A DNA stretch of 64,000 nucleotides from Rallus limicola (GCA_022605955.1 JAKCOZ010000020.1:8297001-8361000), one strand, 5' to 3'; shown: positions 11,652 through 25,800, counted from the first letter of the stretch. A program made the numbers and translations. The notes: generated from the sequence alone by a model not told the origin.

Positions 11652-14600
11652 AAAATCAAATACATTCCATTAGATTACTTAAACAGCATTTAGATTGAAA
11701 GATTTGGATGATTATGGGAATTATTTATAACTCTAATACATCTAGCACCTAGCTCTGATCTAGCCACTAAATCTGAAATATATTTTTAACAATAATTTTG
11801 TCTTTTGTTAATATGCAATAAATATTAAAACTAAGTTGAATGCTGCAGAGCCTTAGCTTACAAGTTACTCTTTAACTGAGCTAATGGAAAGGGAGCTTCT
11901 TGTTTTAAAGGCAGATGTTAGTGTTTTCCTGTGTATCAAAATGCATTACTAAAGAGAAAAGAGTTCAGGGACCTGACTCACAGATCAGGTTTAATTTTTA
12001 TTGTGTAGCTTTCCCCAGAGAGCATGATTTTTTTACAGCTTTATCAGTTTGAGTTGGCTCTTCCCTGCTCTCTGAGCATAACAAGCAATACAAAATAAGC
12101 AGAGTTAGAGGTGTTTGCTATAAGGCTGCTGGTGCTGTAGAGATACACTGACAGAATGACCTAACACAGCACCTCCCAAAAGCTCTTTCAGTGATGTAGA
12201 AGGATGGTGGCTCAGACACCAGACCCTGGTGTCTCTGGGACTGCAAAGTGCCACCTAAACCCATCACACTTGGGAACTTAGCCTTTCCCTCCTGGAGGGC
12301 TCTGAGGTGAGAGGTAAAATAATCATTTAATGTCTCACCTCCACCTGAAAGCATTACCATGCCACATGGCCCATTTTAATCAGTTTAAAATGTCTTAAAC
12401 ACAATCTGGTTTTAGCTAATCTTATTAAGTACACTAATGAACTTCATCACAGCAGAGTTGTTCTGAGTTCTGCAGGGCTGGAGTGAGCACATCCAGTGTT
12501 ACCCTGGGTGATAACACATCTCACGCACACAGACCTCAGAGCTGGTTGTATAATCTGTCTGAGCCAGTTCCAGTCCATGCAGGAGCACAAACTCTTGTGC
12601 TTCTGCCCAAAGCTTCAGGTAGACTGTCAGGACTGGGCAGTGAGGAGCTGGCTACCTTGAGTGGGGCAGGGGAGACAAGTGTGTGCCCATGAAGTTTGGG
12701 CTAGCGTGTATGAGGACGTCAAATAATCGTGCTGCCTTGTTTGTTTTACTTTTTTTTCTTTCTGCTTTGGAAATGAGAGGTGCAGGGCCAAAATCTAGGA
12801 CTTCTGTGAGTTGGTGCCTTGGTCCTTCTTTTGGGACACACATCAAAATTTATTAAAAACCCATGTTTTATATAAAAACACCAGTGTGAATCAGATGTGT
12901 TTCTGTGTGACCCCAGTGTGTTGTGTCTTGGCTCTGCCCTGGATCTGTCGTCAGACTGTGGTCTATCCCTTCACCCTCTGGCTGACATTTTAAAGGCACT
13001 TAATGGCCAACTGCAACTAAAACATCCAGGGAGAAGTGACTCCCTGGGGCAGCTTTCAGCTCCAGGGCCTTAGCTGCCACCTTGAAAGCATGTGGATAAC
13101 AGTGCTCTCCAGCCACACCAGACTAAGTGAACGTGTCTGAGCTCTGTTATCCTTCCAGAGCATGAGGCTCACCTACCCTGAGCAGTATTTGGTTGCTGGA
13201 AGGACCATCCAGACACCCATAAATCTTTGGCATAACTCTGAAGCGGCTTTGCTGACAAATTGGCACCCACCTCCCCCGCCACCCCCTCGCAACGTGACTC
13301 TACACTCAGGGCTGCTAAGAGCTATTTCAGGCCCCGGAACAAATGAAATATTTGTCTCCCCTTTGGCCTGGCAGTTGCCTCTCCACCGCTCTTTCCCCTT
13401 CCCCCAAGCCGAGTGATTTAGTGCAGAAACCCTAAGCCTGCAGTGGCAGCTGCAGAGGACGGGAGCAGGCTGGATGAGTGTCACTCTCCAGCCCCTTAAC
13501 GTCTCTGAGCCCTGAACAGGCACCTTTCCTCTCCACATCCCCTTGCTCCCTTGCAGCCCACCTACTGCTGCTTCAACCCTGGCTAAGAAGTTGGCTCCAG
13601 ATTTCCTCTTTCCTTGCCATCATTTCCCATTTAAAAAACCATTCCTTTTGTATGTATCTTGACTGCTCTGTGAGTCTCTTCCCCTCTACTTTCACCAAGA
13701 GCTGGGGCACGTGGGGACTACCCTGTGACAGAAGAGGGTGTATTGGTAAAGGGACCTAAGAGCTGAAGTGTGAGGGGTGTGTATGTAATAGATGCACAGA
13801 TTATATGTGGTCATTGTGCTCCCTGCCATTGAAAAACACCAACTATATAGCACGCAGAATGAAGACAGCAGAGACTGACTTTCTTTGAAGTCTTTTCTTT
13901 GGCTATATTTTTTTTCCCTTTTACTGTGCCAAAATGCTCTTAGACACACATCTGCCTTTAAAACAACAAGCTCCCTTTCCATTAGCTCAGTTAAAGCTTT
14001 TCTGCAAGCTTTTAATTTTGAAAAGACAAGGAAAACCAGAGAAAGAGAATGAGGCCAGGACAATCAGAGTTGCAGTTCTTGTGACAAAAAAAAGTAAATT
14101 GAATTTTAGTCAAGAAATGTGAGAGATTTAGAACAATACATTTAGTACTTAGTGGAATAGCTGCCTGACAAGCAGGTAAGACCAGGGTAATCCTCCATCG
14201 GTATGTAAAGCAGACACAGAACAAGAGCAAAGAAAATACAGAGCAGACTCTTTGCTTGACAATTTAAATCCTAAGGGTACAATAGCTATATAGAGCAGTC
14301 AAATACAGCAGTAGCCATGGGTGTGTATAATAACTTTTGCTGTGGGATGTGGATATAACCTGGTGAGTGCCAATGTGGATGTGGCCATACAATAGACTTC
14401 TCTTGCCAGTGCACCTGTGCATGTCTTGTTACTGCATGGCATCAGCTAAAGCTTTGGAAGACCTGGGGCAAATGAAGCTCTGCAGAGAGGAGCAGGGGCA
14501 GGCAGCCTTGCAAAAAGCTAGCAGTGTTAGTTATGGGCTTTACAATTTCTGCACTTACCAGTCATTCTAAGCATCACGTATGGCTGGCTGCCTTTGTCTT

Positions 14601-15317
14601 CCAACTGTCTGCTTGTACAATGAGAATTGCCTGTTGTGTTATGACAGACAAGTGATTAACATAAGAATGACAAGTTGAATCTGGTGCTGAGCTTCCTGCC
14701 TATCTCCCTTGCTTGCCCTCACAGACACTTCCTCGGAAGCAGAAGGAATTGTCTGTGCTTCTGGTTGCTCAGAGGAAACCATTTTTGATGGAGTTTGGCT
14801 CTACCTGTGTTGCAAAAACTCTCTTGATGGAGGACTGCAATTTTGATGAGGGCCACTGTACTACAGTGACAGTGCAATGATCATCTGCTGCCTCCATGCT
14901 GTAGCGTGTTTGCAACTAGAGAAAAGAGCTTGGCTTTGTGCACCGTGCGAATTGTATGCTTTGGTACTGTCCTTTCTTCCACAGAACTCCATTCCTGAAG
15001 ACTGTGCAGCATCCCATCTGGCAACAGCTCTCATCTCAGGCCCCAAAAAATATCCAGGATGGCTATGAGTAAGGATGCTCATCTGTTTCCAGCACCATAG
15101 TGAAATGTAACTGATAATAGAGTGCAATTCAATTTGTGAGTCAGAAGATCATTTAAGCACATACTTAGCTTTTTTATACAAGCATTTAGGCTTCTTTATT
15201 GGGTAAGGGTGCTTCCCTGAATTTTACATTAAATGGGACTTCTCCGTGGCTTTTTCTTATTTGCCCATTTAGATGGGAAGGACAGGAATGGGTTTTCCCA
15301 TTTGGTTGTAGAAGACA
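11652..15317. other. Non-coding stretch, no gene seen
   Basis: No defensible gene. At 13160-13420 there is a GC-richer block with a C-tract (ACCTCCCCCGCCACCCCCTC) that is open on both strands for 80-120 codons. The proline run and the mirror frame on the other strand make coding unlikely, and it could be a regulatory element. The 123-codon minus frame at 13692-14063 has no known domain. Elsewhere the sequence is AT-rich and CpG-poor. Confidence 0.5.
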
Positions 15318-15374
15318 GGAACAGTTGGACTCGATGGTCTTAAAGGTCTTTTCCAAGCTAGTCATTCTGTGAGT
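15318..15374 (+). mobile_element. CR1 3'-terminal fragment
   Basis: A scrap of about 57 bp in sense orientation reading GTTGGACTCGATGGTCTTAA, then AGGTCTTTTCCAAG, then CATTCTGTGAG. This matches the last 50-60 bp of avian CR1, with one tail repeat left. It is severely 5' truncated and has no coding content. Confidence 0.85.
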
Positions 15375-16683
15375 CTTGCTACAAAGACATGTGCTTTGAT
15401 GAGTCCTGCACTTTTCAAATTCTTCCTGTAGCTCCATTGGTACATTCTGTCTCCTGTGGCTTGCTACAATTTTTTCTTTTTGTAACGGTGGTGCTTTATG
15501 CCTTTTATCTCAGAGCTCTAGTGACTTTCACTTCATTATTTAGCAAGCCAGAAATCAACCCTGATGTACAAGGCAGGATGGTTCATCTCTTTTCTAAGAG
15601 GCTAAGAAGTAAAGGAAGAACAAAATGTATGGAGCAAAACGGTCTTGGGGGAAGACCAGAGGGTTGATGTCCCACCCCTCCCAGGCACACACTGCAGCAC
15701 TGTCTCAACCCCTGCAGAGTCACAGCTGTGGTGGCACCCATGCAGCTCACCAGCCTGCGGCCCCTGCGCAGCCCGTGTCTCTCCTCCCTGGGACCTGTGG
15801 GATGCAGCGAAGGAGTTGCCATTTACCATTAAAAACAAACAACAGGCTGTGGGAATAGCAGCAGCTTCCTTTTCCCTCCAGCCTTGTCAGGCCATTTTGG
15901 TGCCGGCTGCACAGAGCTGTTGCACTGTGAGGAAGCCTGGAGTGGCCCAGGGCTCCCAGGCGCAGCGCTGGCAGCCAGGGAGGATCAGGAAGTCGGGCAG
16001 GGGCAAGGTCACCTCTTGACCTCCCGTTGGGCAAAGAATGTAACTTGCTGTCAGGCACTAGGGAAGGCTTTGCTTCTCTCTGCAGCTTAAGATCGTCGTG
16101 GTTTCTTATGGGAAGAAGCTTGCAGCACAATTTTTATTTTATTTTCTCAAGTGTTTTTAAAAGGGTAGATGCCAATGGAATGGTGTAATCACCAGAGAGC
16201 TTTGGAGAGAGGCTGTTCACTCAATGCATGTGCAAGGGCAAAATGGTATGATTAGTATTTCTTTATGCCGTATGAAACACTCAAGTTCCTAACTGATCTC
16301 AGCATAACATGACCATAATCTTTCAAAATAAAATGTAACAAAGAGGGAAATCTCTAAAACACTTCTAAGTACCAGTAATCTCTCAAAAAAAATAAAAACT
16401 GTGCTCCACTGTTCCCTTAAAATGATGTGGTTCTGTTGCCATGTGGGTTTTGTACCCACATAAGCAAGAGCAAAATCAGGTCCCTGTGGGTGAGTCTTGA
16501 TTCAAGACTGGTTGGTTTGTGCCATCCTTGTCTCTTGCCCTGTGTGTTGTCAAACCTGGCTGGTGTAAGGCAAAAGGAGGGAGCACCTCAGCTTTCTCTG
16601 ATCATATTTTTAATATTGTTTCAAATCTGTCCAGTGTAAATCTGTCTTAATAGACATGTCAAACTATCACAGCAACTTTTTCA
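15375..16683. other. Non-coding stretch with a GC-richer block
   Basis: The part at about 15640-16040 is richer in G, C and CpG than its surroundings and is open for about 125 codons on both strands (plus 15645-16019, minus 15747-16130). The two predicted proteins share no domain I know, and simultaneous openness on both strands is a base-composition effect. No CR1 or LTR signal is present. Confidence 0.5.
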
Positions 16684-16780
16684 GAAATGGAGAAACTGAG
16701 GCTATGTTTGTCATGACCTCTCTGGGATCACAAAACTGCTCACTCAGGGCTACAGTTCAGGTCCTCATGATTCTCCTCCC
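16684..16780 (-). mobile_element. MIR-type SINE fragment, antisense
   Basis: Reads GAGAAACTGAGGCT near its start, then a 'GACCTCTCTGGGATCACA' block, then 'CTACAGTTCAGGTCCTCATGATTCT'. This is the order seen in antisense amniote MIR core SINEs (GAAACTGAGGC, then a TCACA block, then the GGTC-TGA-TCT end). Divergence is high, as expected for an insertion older than the bird radiation. The family name is from memory. Confidence 0.6.
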
Positions 16781-19649
16781 AACTTTCTAGCTGGAACCAA
16801 TTTTGCTGCCACTGTAGGAGGAAAACAAGGCTGTGTGCTTTGGAAACTCCTGTTTGCTTGTCCTTGGTGAACCCACTGCCAGTCACAGCTGGAGGAAAGT
16901 TCTGCTGTGAAACTAGGGTCTCTCTGTATCCCACTTCTTCATCTTTTACTGTCAAGAAGCTGTGAGATAAGTAAAAGGATCTGTTTCTAACTCCTCTTTC
17001 AGCAGAAAAACCTTCCCTCTGGGTCAGTATGTGATACTGTGTCAGGGCTACAGACAGCATGGTCAGACTTGTCCCTCCAAGCACTTTGGAAATGTCAGTC
17101 TGTCTGAAAGTTGTTCTTTGCAGAAATATCTATGGCCAAGAGGCAAACAACCTGATTTGAATGGAAACCTGCTGAAGGGAAAGAGACAGAGCAAGAGTCC
17201 CAGTTTGTGAGCTGGATCCATAGAAGAGATAACCCACTTATTTTAATATCTTATTAATAGTCTTCAGCTCCCTGAAAAGAAAGCTGTTTGATATTGTCTC
17301 TTGTCCTATGAGAAAGTCAAAATCTAAATATGAGGGCTCAGAAGCATATTTCTCTTAGAACACATTGAACATATTGTTCATGGATTTGCTCTGGATTTAA
17401 TCCAGTGTAACTCTGAGCAAGCTTTGGCCCTGGTCTAATTAATTAGAGAGATTTTACGGGCAGAAGAGATCTGCTTTGTAACTGCAGACCAAAGGTCTTC
17501 AGCTCTGGCAAGAAATCCAACAATATCTATGGACATGTAACAGCTCCCCCACCCTAGTGCAGAAAGATGTCTACTTCTACATTAAAACAGTGATGGAGAA
17601 GCTACCTCTGTTCCAGCTGTAACGCTTCATAGGAATATGGGTGCCAATGAGGGGCACGGTGCAAGAGTTCTCTGCTGCCTTGCTGTCTGCTTCATGCCAG
17701 ACAATGTTGTGTGACACTGTCTTGGGTCCAGCTAGGACTAAGCGCATGAATCTCCTTTTACCTGGCACTGTCTGGTACCAGCACTCTGGCCATTCCTAGC
17801 TCAGCTGCAGAAGCATAAAGGGGCACATCAGCAATTCTGATTTATACAGGCTAGCACCTCCAGGAAAGGGGAGTGGTTTTACATTAAATATGGAGCTAAC
17901 CTAAAATTAGAAAGTGTCCAGTCGCTTGATTACTAAGTTGGAAGCACAGTTAGAAAAGAAAAGCTTAACTAAGAAAATTAAATCTGAAAACATACCTGAA
18001 CCCTGGCAGTAGCACAGAGAAACTTCATGTAGCTATTGCAGGTGAAGAGCCAAAATCAAATGGAGCTCCACCTCCAGGGTACTGCACCCTAGAGCAGACC
18101 AAGGTTTCGGACTCTCCCATACTCTTTTCATACCAAAGGATTACCAGTAATGTTGTGTCTAAATGACCCTTCATAGCAGCCATCCCCACCCACAGCCATT
18201 CCTTTTTACTGGTCAATTTAATGACAAGTTGCTAAACTATCAGCATTGGTGAGTGCTGCTTATTTGTGAGGAGGTACAGGAAGCTTTGCTCATATTTGTT
18301 TGGCATTCTGAATTAATTTTGCTTACCCTAAGCTTGTCCTTGTTTTGGTTTCTAGGAGATTATTTCTGTTCTCCCCAGACAGCGTGATGGAATATGAACC
18401 TCTCACAGTATTTTTCATTTAAGTTTTATTAAAGCTTTAAAGCAGATAGGAGCAGCTGCAGACATCTCCTTTGTCAAGTTTTGGGAGATGGCTGAGAGGT
18501 GGTTTTGCAGGGTGAGCCGGGTTGGTGGGAGATCTGCTGGCTGTAAGGATGTCTGTAATGCTGTGGGGGTTGTGTTGTGCAAGGTAAAGACCATGTAGGA
18601 CACGTAAGCCCAAATCTTCAAACATGTAGGGATGCACATCTCCACTCAGCTGGTACATGAACATCTCCATTGCTCTGAAACAACATTGTAAAAAGCAGAG
18701 CAGCTCCCACAAGTCTGGCAAGAATTGTGGGTCTTTTAAGAGCCGGGATGGGGAGGGAAAGAGGTCTCATGCTCACATTAGGCTTTTGCCATCTGCACTG
18801 CTGACTGCTGGGAGAGCTCAGGTCTCAAGCCAGGAGGAGTCACTTGCATCTTTCTCTTTGATGTCTAAGTCCATTTCATGAGTGCTCACCCAAGCTGTAA
18901 GTGCAGGGAACTTTTCAACTGATCAAAGTAGCTGGGGACCAGTTCAATGTCCCAGCCTTGTTGTAGCACATCCCTCTGGGTTCTCACACATCCAGACTCT
19001 GTTTTATTTTCTGCCTGCAGCCGCCATAACTGTATTTTTGTGCTAGTTTGTGATATTCTAAATATCAAATGGCTTTTAATAAAGGTATCCCTGAAATCAA
19101 AGAGCTTCCCAGGGCCTTTTACCTTGCTCTGGGCATTCACTAAGAACCACACAGTCCTTGCTCCAAGGGAGGTAGCCAGAAGATCTGCCTCATTTTTAAA
19201 CATACTACAGAGATGGTTGAGTCAGGAACTCTGTCCCTCATGGAGAATTCTTTTAGATGTAGCCTCTTGAAGTCCTCAGTTACCCTTTGAATGTCTCAAT
19301 TTCCCTCTCTGGCCTAGTGAGGATGATGGGAATGGTTGGGCTGGGTGGATATGCAGCTTTGATCCTCCGGTGGAGATTAGGAAGCGCTGTCCCTCCGCCA
19401 GGCTGGGTGAGACACACAGGTAGGCACAGCCCTGAACTTTGGGAAAGTTCATACCTGAACGTTGCATCCATAACCAACCTGTCCTGCCCAGACGTGCTCT
19501 GGGAGAGAGTTTGGTCAGCGCCTGTAGGGCTTTGGTGCGGGTGGGGGTAAGGAGCTCTTGAATAAAATGATGATGATTAATTATTATTTCATAATGAGGG
19601 ATTATCACAGGCTTTGCTGCTAAATAACACAGTACTTAGCAATTCTGTG
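16781..19649. other. Non-coding stretch, no gene seen
   Basis: AT-rich sequence with short, overlapping frames on both strands (up to about 110 codons), none with a domain. No repeat ends or tandem arrays stand out. Confidence 0.55.
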
Positions 19650-19810
19650 CTGTGGCACTGTGCACGCTCAAAGCGCTGTACAAACAGCAACTAAATTACT
19701 AAAATGAAGAGATTATTTAATAGCCTCTATCTTTGCATTTCTCAGGGAAGGGTGGGGAGTGTTTAGAAACTTGCCCTCAACATCACCAGGCAGTCACATT
19801 CCAAGATTGT
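19650..19810 (-). mobile_element. MIR-type amniote SINE remnant, antisense
   Basis: Has GCTCAAAGCGCTGTACAAAC near the left end and AACTTGCCCTCAACATCACC with an AGGCAGTCACA block at the right. This is the layout of antisense amniote MIR copies (AAAGCGCTTTACAAA, then GAAACTGAGGC, then ACTTGCCCAAGGTCACA), with the middle degraded. Boundaries are approximate. Confidence 0.55.
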
Positions 19811-22689
19811 GGCTCACGTTGCCAGGCCTGTGATGTACTTGTTTGGCTTTCATATTTGGGAGACTGAAGTTATAAAAATAAAACTAATAGGCTTACCATG
19901 GACAAGTGCTTCACAGTCTTCTCCCTAAATCCCTGCCATGGTTGACTGAGTGGACAGCTCACAGGATGAGCTCTTTGGCCCAAGCAACATGTCAGCCCAG
20001 CCTTAAAGTCCATGACCCTCCAAACGTATTTTGACTCAGCACACCCAACTCTATCCTGCAGAAACACCCTGTGCTGCCAAGAGGTATCAGATTATCTCCA
20101 GTGCTAACATTTGGATCCCAGCTTAGTGTCCCACTGTCTCTTCTACAGCAGAGTTCTCCACAGCTCATAGGGTGTTAATTTTTACAGACTACATTATTTA
20201 TTATTCCTGTCTTTGTCCTGTATTGCAGTGTATTCCTGGATACCTCAGAGGGAAGAGTATTATGGCTTTTTTTTCCCTTTAAACCATAGCCCTTGCAGCA
20301 TCATGTTCCTCTTTAATCAAGGCTTAGGATGTTCCACAAAATAGCTGTATGGACCATCAGTGGGGTTCATGTTAGCAATGTACATTTCTGCAGACACCCT
20401 TTTTTCTCAGCCATGATAGTCTAGAAAACTATCAATGGAAAAGAGACTTCCAAAGCTGCAGCTCATTAGTTTCTGAGTCTATGAGCAGCCAGTAAAGCTT
20501 ATTCCATTACAGTGTTTGTTTTTCCTATCTTTGAAATGTTTGAGTCAATTCATACAACCAGTATTTAGACCCAACTCATGTGGAAAACTTAGAGAGCCAG
20601 AGCATATTGAAATTTCATGTTTGAATTTTCTTCCACATCTGCTGACTGGGAATGAGTTACTGCCAGCAGAGAGCAGGAAGGCAGAGAACAAGTTCTCCAG
20701 AGACCTTTGCAAAACCAGATACATGAGCAGGAGGAGACAAGCCATGCATGTTCTGGGCTTACTCAGAACTGACTTGTGTATGAGGAAGCTATTCATGCAT
20801 AGATAGTCCAATTCTAATATGTCACCCCTCTGCTCCCTTCCCCCCAACATCACATTGTCAAAAATCTAGCACACACTAAAACTTGAAGGCCATTACAGAG
20901 CTGAATACCACATTACCTTCTTCAGCTCCTTCTCTTGTAGCAATTTATCCTGTTACACAATTAGTCAGCTTGCATGGATGCTTTCAGAAGGCTTGGTTTT
21001 CTCCTCAGTACTTTGTTTCAATAGACACTGAGCATAAATAGGATTTTAGGGTCTGCCAGAGGGACCAAAGTGTGATAGCTGCAGACAGATGAGTAGGAGA
21101 GCATACTGCAGGGATAGTCATGTGGTTGGATGTAAACCAGCTTGGATTTGGATGTGATTGGGTTGCACTAGTCCAATAAATCTCAGGATTTACTAGCTTG
21201 TATGCAGCACTTAACTCACCAAAACTATCAAGGCATTGGAGGTGCTGGTCGGTGCTGAACCCGAACTCAGAGCTTGCGTGTCTCTGGTCTCCAGCATCTG
21301 TACCACGCTCCATTTCACAAGGCAAACATGCCAGAGGATCCCAGCCACAGCTTAGATGCATACTGTTTTTCTCTGTAAATCCCCAGTGCCTTGAATAATC
21401 TTTGTTAACTCTATTAGTACATGTTAATTACTTTGGCTGGTGTGGGGAGTGAGATTCATCCTTCCGCAGCGCCTGGGGTAGCTGCTCATCATGCCATGGT
21501 GCAGCTGGCTGGGCTTGCACCTTTTTCATATTACATCACTTTGTAATCAGGATTTTGTTTGACACTAGCATAGCTAATGTATTGACACAAAAGTTGAGGT
21601 ATTAACATAAAAGCATTGCTATAATTTCCTACTTAATCCTGACAGTAAGAGCTCATAAAAATTATTAAATCAACTCCCCTTTTCAGGGGATTTAGTTGGC
21701 AATTACAAGATGGGGGTTTGGGGTTTCTTTTTAGTGGGTTTTTTTGTTGGGGTTTTTTTTCCATAGGAAACAGGGCAGTTAAGTTCCAGGAACGCTGCAA
21801 TGCAGCACAAGTGTAAGGTTATGGGATTTTTTTTCCTATGGGGGAATTTTCAAACTAATTTTGAAAAAATCTTCTGAACTTGACTGATAAGTAAAAGTAT
21901 TAATTGGTCTCTAATGAGCCTAATTGTTGTTGCAAGAGCACACTGAGGCACAACTCCTGTTACTTGCTCCTGTTACTGGAGTGGGGATAGGTGCTGAGGC
22001 AAAGGCTTGATAGTTGTCTGAGATCTGTGAGGTGTAAGGAAAAGTTCCATACACATATATTTTGGTGGGATTTCGTACTTTCATTCCATCTGCTCTTGGA
22101 CTTTTTGGAGGACTTGGCTCTGTTCAAGCTCAGAGGTTACTGGGGAAAAAAGCTGAGCTTACACCTTAGCTCTGGGTGCTGACTGCCACAGCTCCAAATT
22201 GCTTCAGCTATAGTGAGCCCATTAGTACTTTGCAAAACTGGGAAAAACAGTAGATTATTGCTTTTCCTTCTATTTTGTAGACTGAACCATGCTGATTCCT
22301 TCAACATTTCTTTAGCTAACTCTTTCTTCTAGACCTCTCTATTCTGTCCAGTTGGTCCATGTTTCACTGAAGCCCAGCGTCAAAAATCTAGGCAGAGCCC
22401 GACAAGCAGGGAGGAAAAGTGGTCTTTTGCTGGCCCTTCTCCTCTTTATACAGCCCAACCCTCTCTGCTGGAGGAGGAAACTTCTGTCTCAGACCTGTGT
22501 TCCCCAACTCCACCATGGCTGGAGAACACCTCTGTGCCAGGCACTGTTCTTGTAGGGGTGGATGCTCCCTGTACTCAGTGGTCCCAGGGGAAAATGTCCC
22601 TGAGCTTCATCAGGATTTGCTGGGCCAGCTCTGCTCAGTGGAGGGCAGTACACCAGCTGGGTGAGATCAGGCATCAGGGAAGCTGATTC
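19811..22689. other. Non-coding stretch, no gene seen
   Basis: Includes AT-rich, homeodomain-motif-rich segments near 21405-21700 (several TTAATTA and ATTA words). At about 21711-21763 there are alternating T-runs and G-runs (four G-runs on the plus strand), a weak G-quadruplex candidate. No gene or recognised repeat. Confidence 0.5.
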
Positions 22690-22830
22690 CTCCACCTAAC
22701 CACACGGTGAATCTGGGCAAGTCCCTTGTGCATCAGTTTCCCCATCTACAAAGTATATGTGTGTGTGCCAATGCCTTTGAGAACCTGAGAAGAAAAATCA
22801 CTTTGTAAGTACTCATTATTTATTAAATGC
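22690..22830 (+). mobile_element. MIR-type SINE fragment
   Basis: Contains GGTGAATCTGGGCAAGTCCC, then GCATCAGTTTCCCCATCTAC, closely matching the sense MIR core (CTTGGGCAAGTCACTTAACC, then CCTCAGTTTCCYCATCTGTA). The following CTTTGTAAGTACTCATTATT fits the MIR tail. A short TG-rich insertion sits in between. It is one of the clearest old SINE copies in the window. Confidence 0.75.
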
Positions 22831-25800
22831 AAGTCAGACAGTAGCACAGGGACTGTGGAAGATTTATATAGCCATAGGAAAAACAAGGCATCTTGTTTCC
22901 AGGACAGAAATGCACCATTTCTAATTCTAAGAGAAAATTTTAACCCTCTCTGTAAATAGCATCGAGAAGCCTCCAGTGCACAAGTTTCAGAGCTGGAGTT
23001 TATTGGTGTACCAATACCTTTAGGAAAATCTGGTTCTCACTCTTGTGTAGACTTGATAATCTACAAAAAGAGGAAAATATGAGAAGTATAAATGTGGTGC
23101 TGTGGCTGGTGATAATTATTATTTTGTATGATTTATCGTTCAGAGGAATTTTTTTATGAGAGCCTCACAGGCATCATTCTTTCTCCTGCATAGTTTATTT
23201 TTTGCCAAAACGACAAGAGGACAGGATATTTAGCAGAATATGTCTGATTGGTGGGTGGAGAACAGAGTGGATTTGGACTTGTGCCAAACATCAGGAAGGC
23301 AAAAGAATGAAAAGAACCCAGCTTATTGCAGTAGCGCATTTCTCTTTATCTTGGAAAGGCGTATTTGCCTGAAGTGGCACTCCTAAGTTATCACAGGATT
23401 TTATTACAGATATTGGTCTGTACTCCAGCTCAGATGCAGCTTCAGAGGGCTCTTCAGCCATCTGCATAATTGCAAAACCCCCAGCAATCAAATGTATGCA
23501 GCAGGCCAAAAAAATCCAGAGTTTAAAAATACAATCTTCCTTTTGACATCTGAGCCTTTAGGATATGGGGTTTTTGCATTTTTAGGTGTTTCCCAGTAAC
23601 CATGAAGAGCAGCAAGGTGCTCTAATGCTCAGAGTCTTGGATCCAGCAGCTGAGCCTTGGGATAGAAACAAGGGTTGTTACCCAGCATTTGGGCAGGACA
23701 GAAGGTGCTAGGTTTTATTAAAAATAAAGCACAGCAGTACCCATGGAGATTTTCAAAGGGACACTGCTAGGTTCCAAGAGCTTTGGAAATGCTGTTTCTT
23801 ATTTTGCATATTAAAATGGAAGTTTTAAGTTTTTGGGGTGCTTTTGAAAATATTCCACTTGCATTTTAACAAAGTGCAGTGCCAGCTGTCAAGAGCAGGA
23901 ACTCCTAAGTTGTCCCAATGCCAGGTGAAAACTCAGCTTTCCAACCACAGCATTGTGTCTCCAACTTCTCACCTTGAAAAGGTTTTAATCCTGTCTATGA
24001 AGTGCATAGGCAGTTATGGGATTTATGTATGTAAAGAGAATTGTAAGGCTTGCCCTTACTTGCAAAATGAGAAGAAAAAACATATATTCAGCTCACCTGC
24101 TCCCTGATAGCACAGTGACCTCAATTCACTGGAAACTGAACACATTGATTAGAACTAGGGCTCCATCCTCTCTCCTAAAGTGCAATCAGCTTGTGAGTGG
24201 GTTTAGGGAAAAATCAAGTAAAGTGTAACACAGTAAGGAATCAAAACATTGACTAAGTGTTTATATTCTATTTCTGTTTGTGTTGTTATCCTTATAACTT
24301 TAGTATAAAGAATTTTTGTACTTGATTTCTGTCTGTAGTCCTGAAAACGAAGCTGAAGGCAAGCAAAGAAAGCATAGCTCAGATTTGCTGAAGTTTTTTC
24401 AGCAATTGCCACAGTAAGTTCCAGTCATTGGTATGCCAGCAAATCCTTCCCAGGGTTTCCTTCTCAGAGCCTGAAGTCGGTGCGTTTAGGGATGCTACAA
24501 GATGTGTTTCCCTCCCAGAAAGCCAACAGGAGCTTTGTGGAGAGGCTGCATTGCCCAGAAACATTAGAAGTGTGATCAGCTCGCTGCCAGGAGCAGGCAC
24601 ACGGAACACAGCACCTTTGCACGCAACTGCCGCCTCCAGGCACGGCCCTTACAGGTTGAGCTTCAGAAGGGATTTTCGCTCTGACAGCTAAGGGCCACAG
24701 CCTCCGAGGTGCAGAGCACCTTAGCACCCAGTGTCTCAATGAGATATGAAGGTGTTCAGCACCATGCGGACTGAGCCCTGGGGCCAGGCTTTCAGAGGTT
24801 TGCAGTGCTGGGCACCTGGGGGTACTGCCTGTTTCTGAGAATGTGGCTGTTCAAGGGATATTAATACAGTACTCTGCAGGAAATTCATTACATTTCAAGG
24901 CTGTTAGGAGCTTCTGTAGAATTTCCTCTATTGCTCCCATTGGAGACTAAGGCCAGAGTCTCTAGAGCTCTTGTATACTTGACCCCAAAGCAAGTTTTTG
25001 CCTTCACAAGAATAGTTTTAGAGTGGGAACTGTGTCCTGAGATGGCCTAGCGGTTCCCCTTGGGCTCCAAAAAGGCATCAGCATGGAAGAGTAAGGAGGG
25101 AGATCTGGCTCTGTGTTACACTGGTGGGACTGACACTAGGACCTGCTGGTTGGCCTGTATTCGGGACTAGCTCCACACTTTTAAAAATGGAGGTGGGGGG
25201 AAGGGCAGGGTGCAAGGAAGATTACAAACATTTGTTCCAAGCTGAACTGCGAAATATTTAAATGGCTCAGTCCATCTCATCTGGTTTACCAAAATGAAGT
25301 GTGAGGGGTGACTTGGTTACAGTAGATGATCACCTTTTCAGAAGGAAAACACTATGTACTAATGGTTGTTTAATCTAGAGTAGGAAGGCAGAACAAGAAT
25401 CAGTGGCTGAAATCTGATGCCAAATAAATATAAAATCAGAAATTATTGGTTTTTTCTTTTCACCAGTGAGGATAATGAGTAATCAGAACAAGGTTATGTG
25501 AATATTTTTATATTTCTTCCTTCTTCAAATAAAGAGGAGGTGCTTTTTCTGGAAGACAAGCAGTGAATGGCCAGACATGGTACTGAACAGTGTAGAAACA
25601 CACAGGCGAAATGCTAGGGTGGGGAAGGGTTCTGTTTAGAGCCTCTGATTCTCTCAACTTATTCTCTCTGACTCTATAAAATTGCCAACTTCTGAAACAT
25701 CTCAGTATTCAACAGCTGTATTTGAAACACAGCACATGAATATAAGGTGGAAAGAAATGTTGCTCAGCACCACATGAGAGCTCAGAGCACTGAACTGAAA

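Noticed and set aside
21711..21763. G-quadruplex or telomere-like sequence
   Set aside because: Four G-runs are present but two loops are 10 bases or longer and there is no TTAGGG periodicity.
24715..24850. Possible very old amniote interspersed repeat
   Set aside because: Phrases such as GTGTTCAGCACC feel familiar, but I cannot assign a family or ends without a database search.
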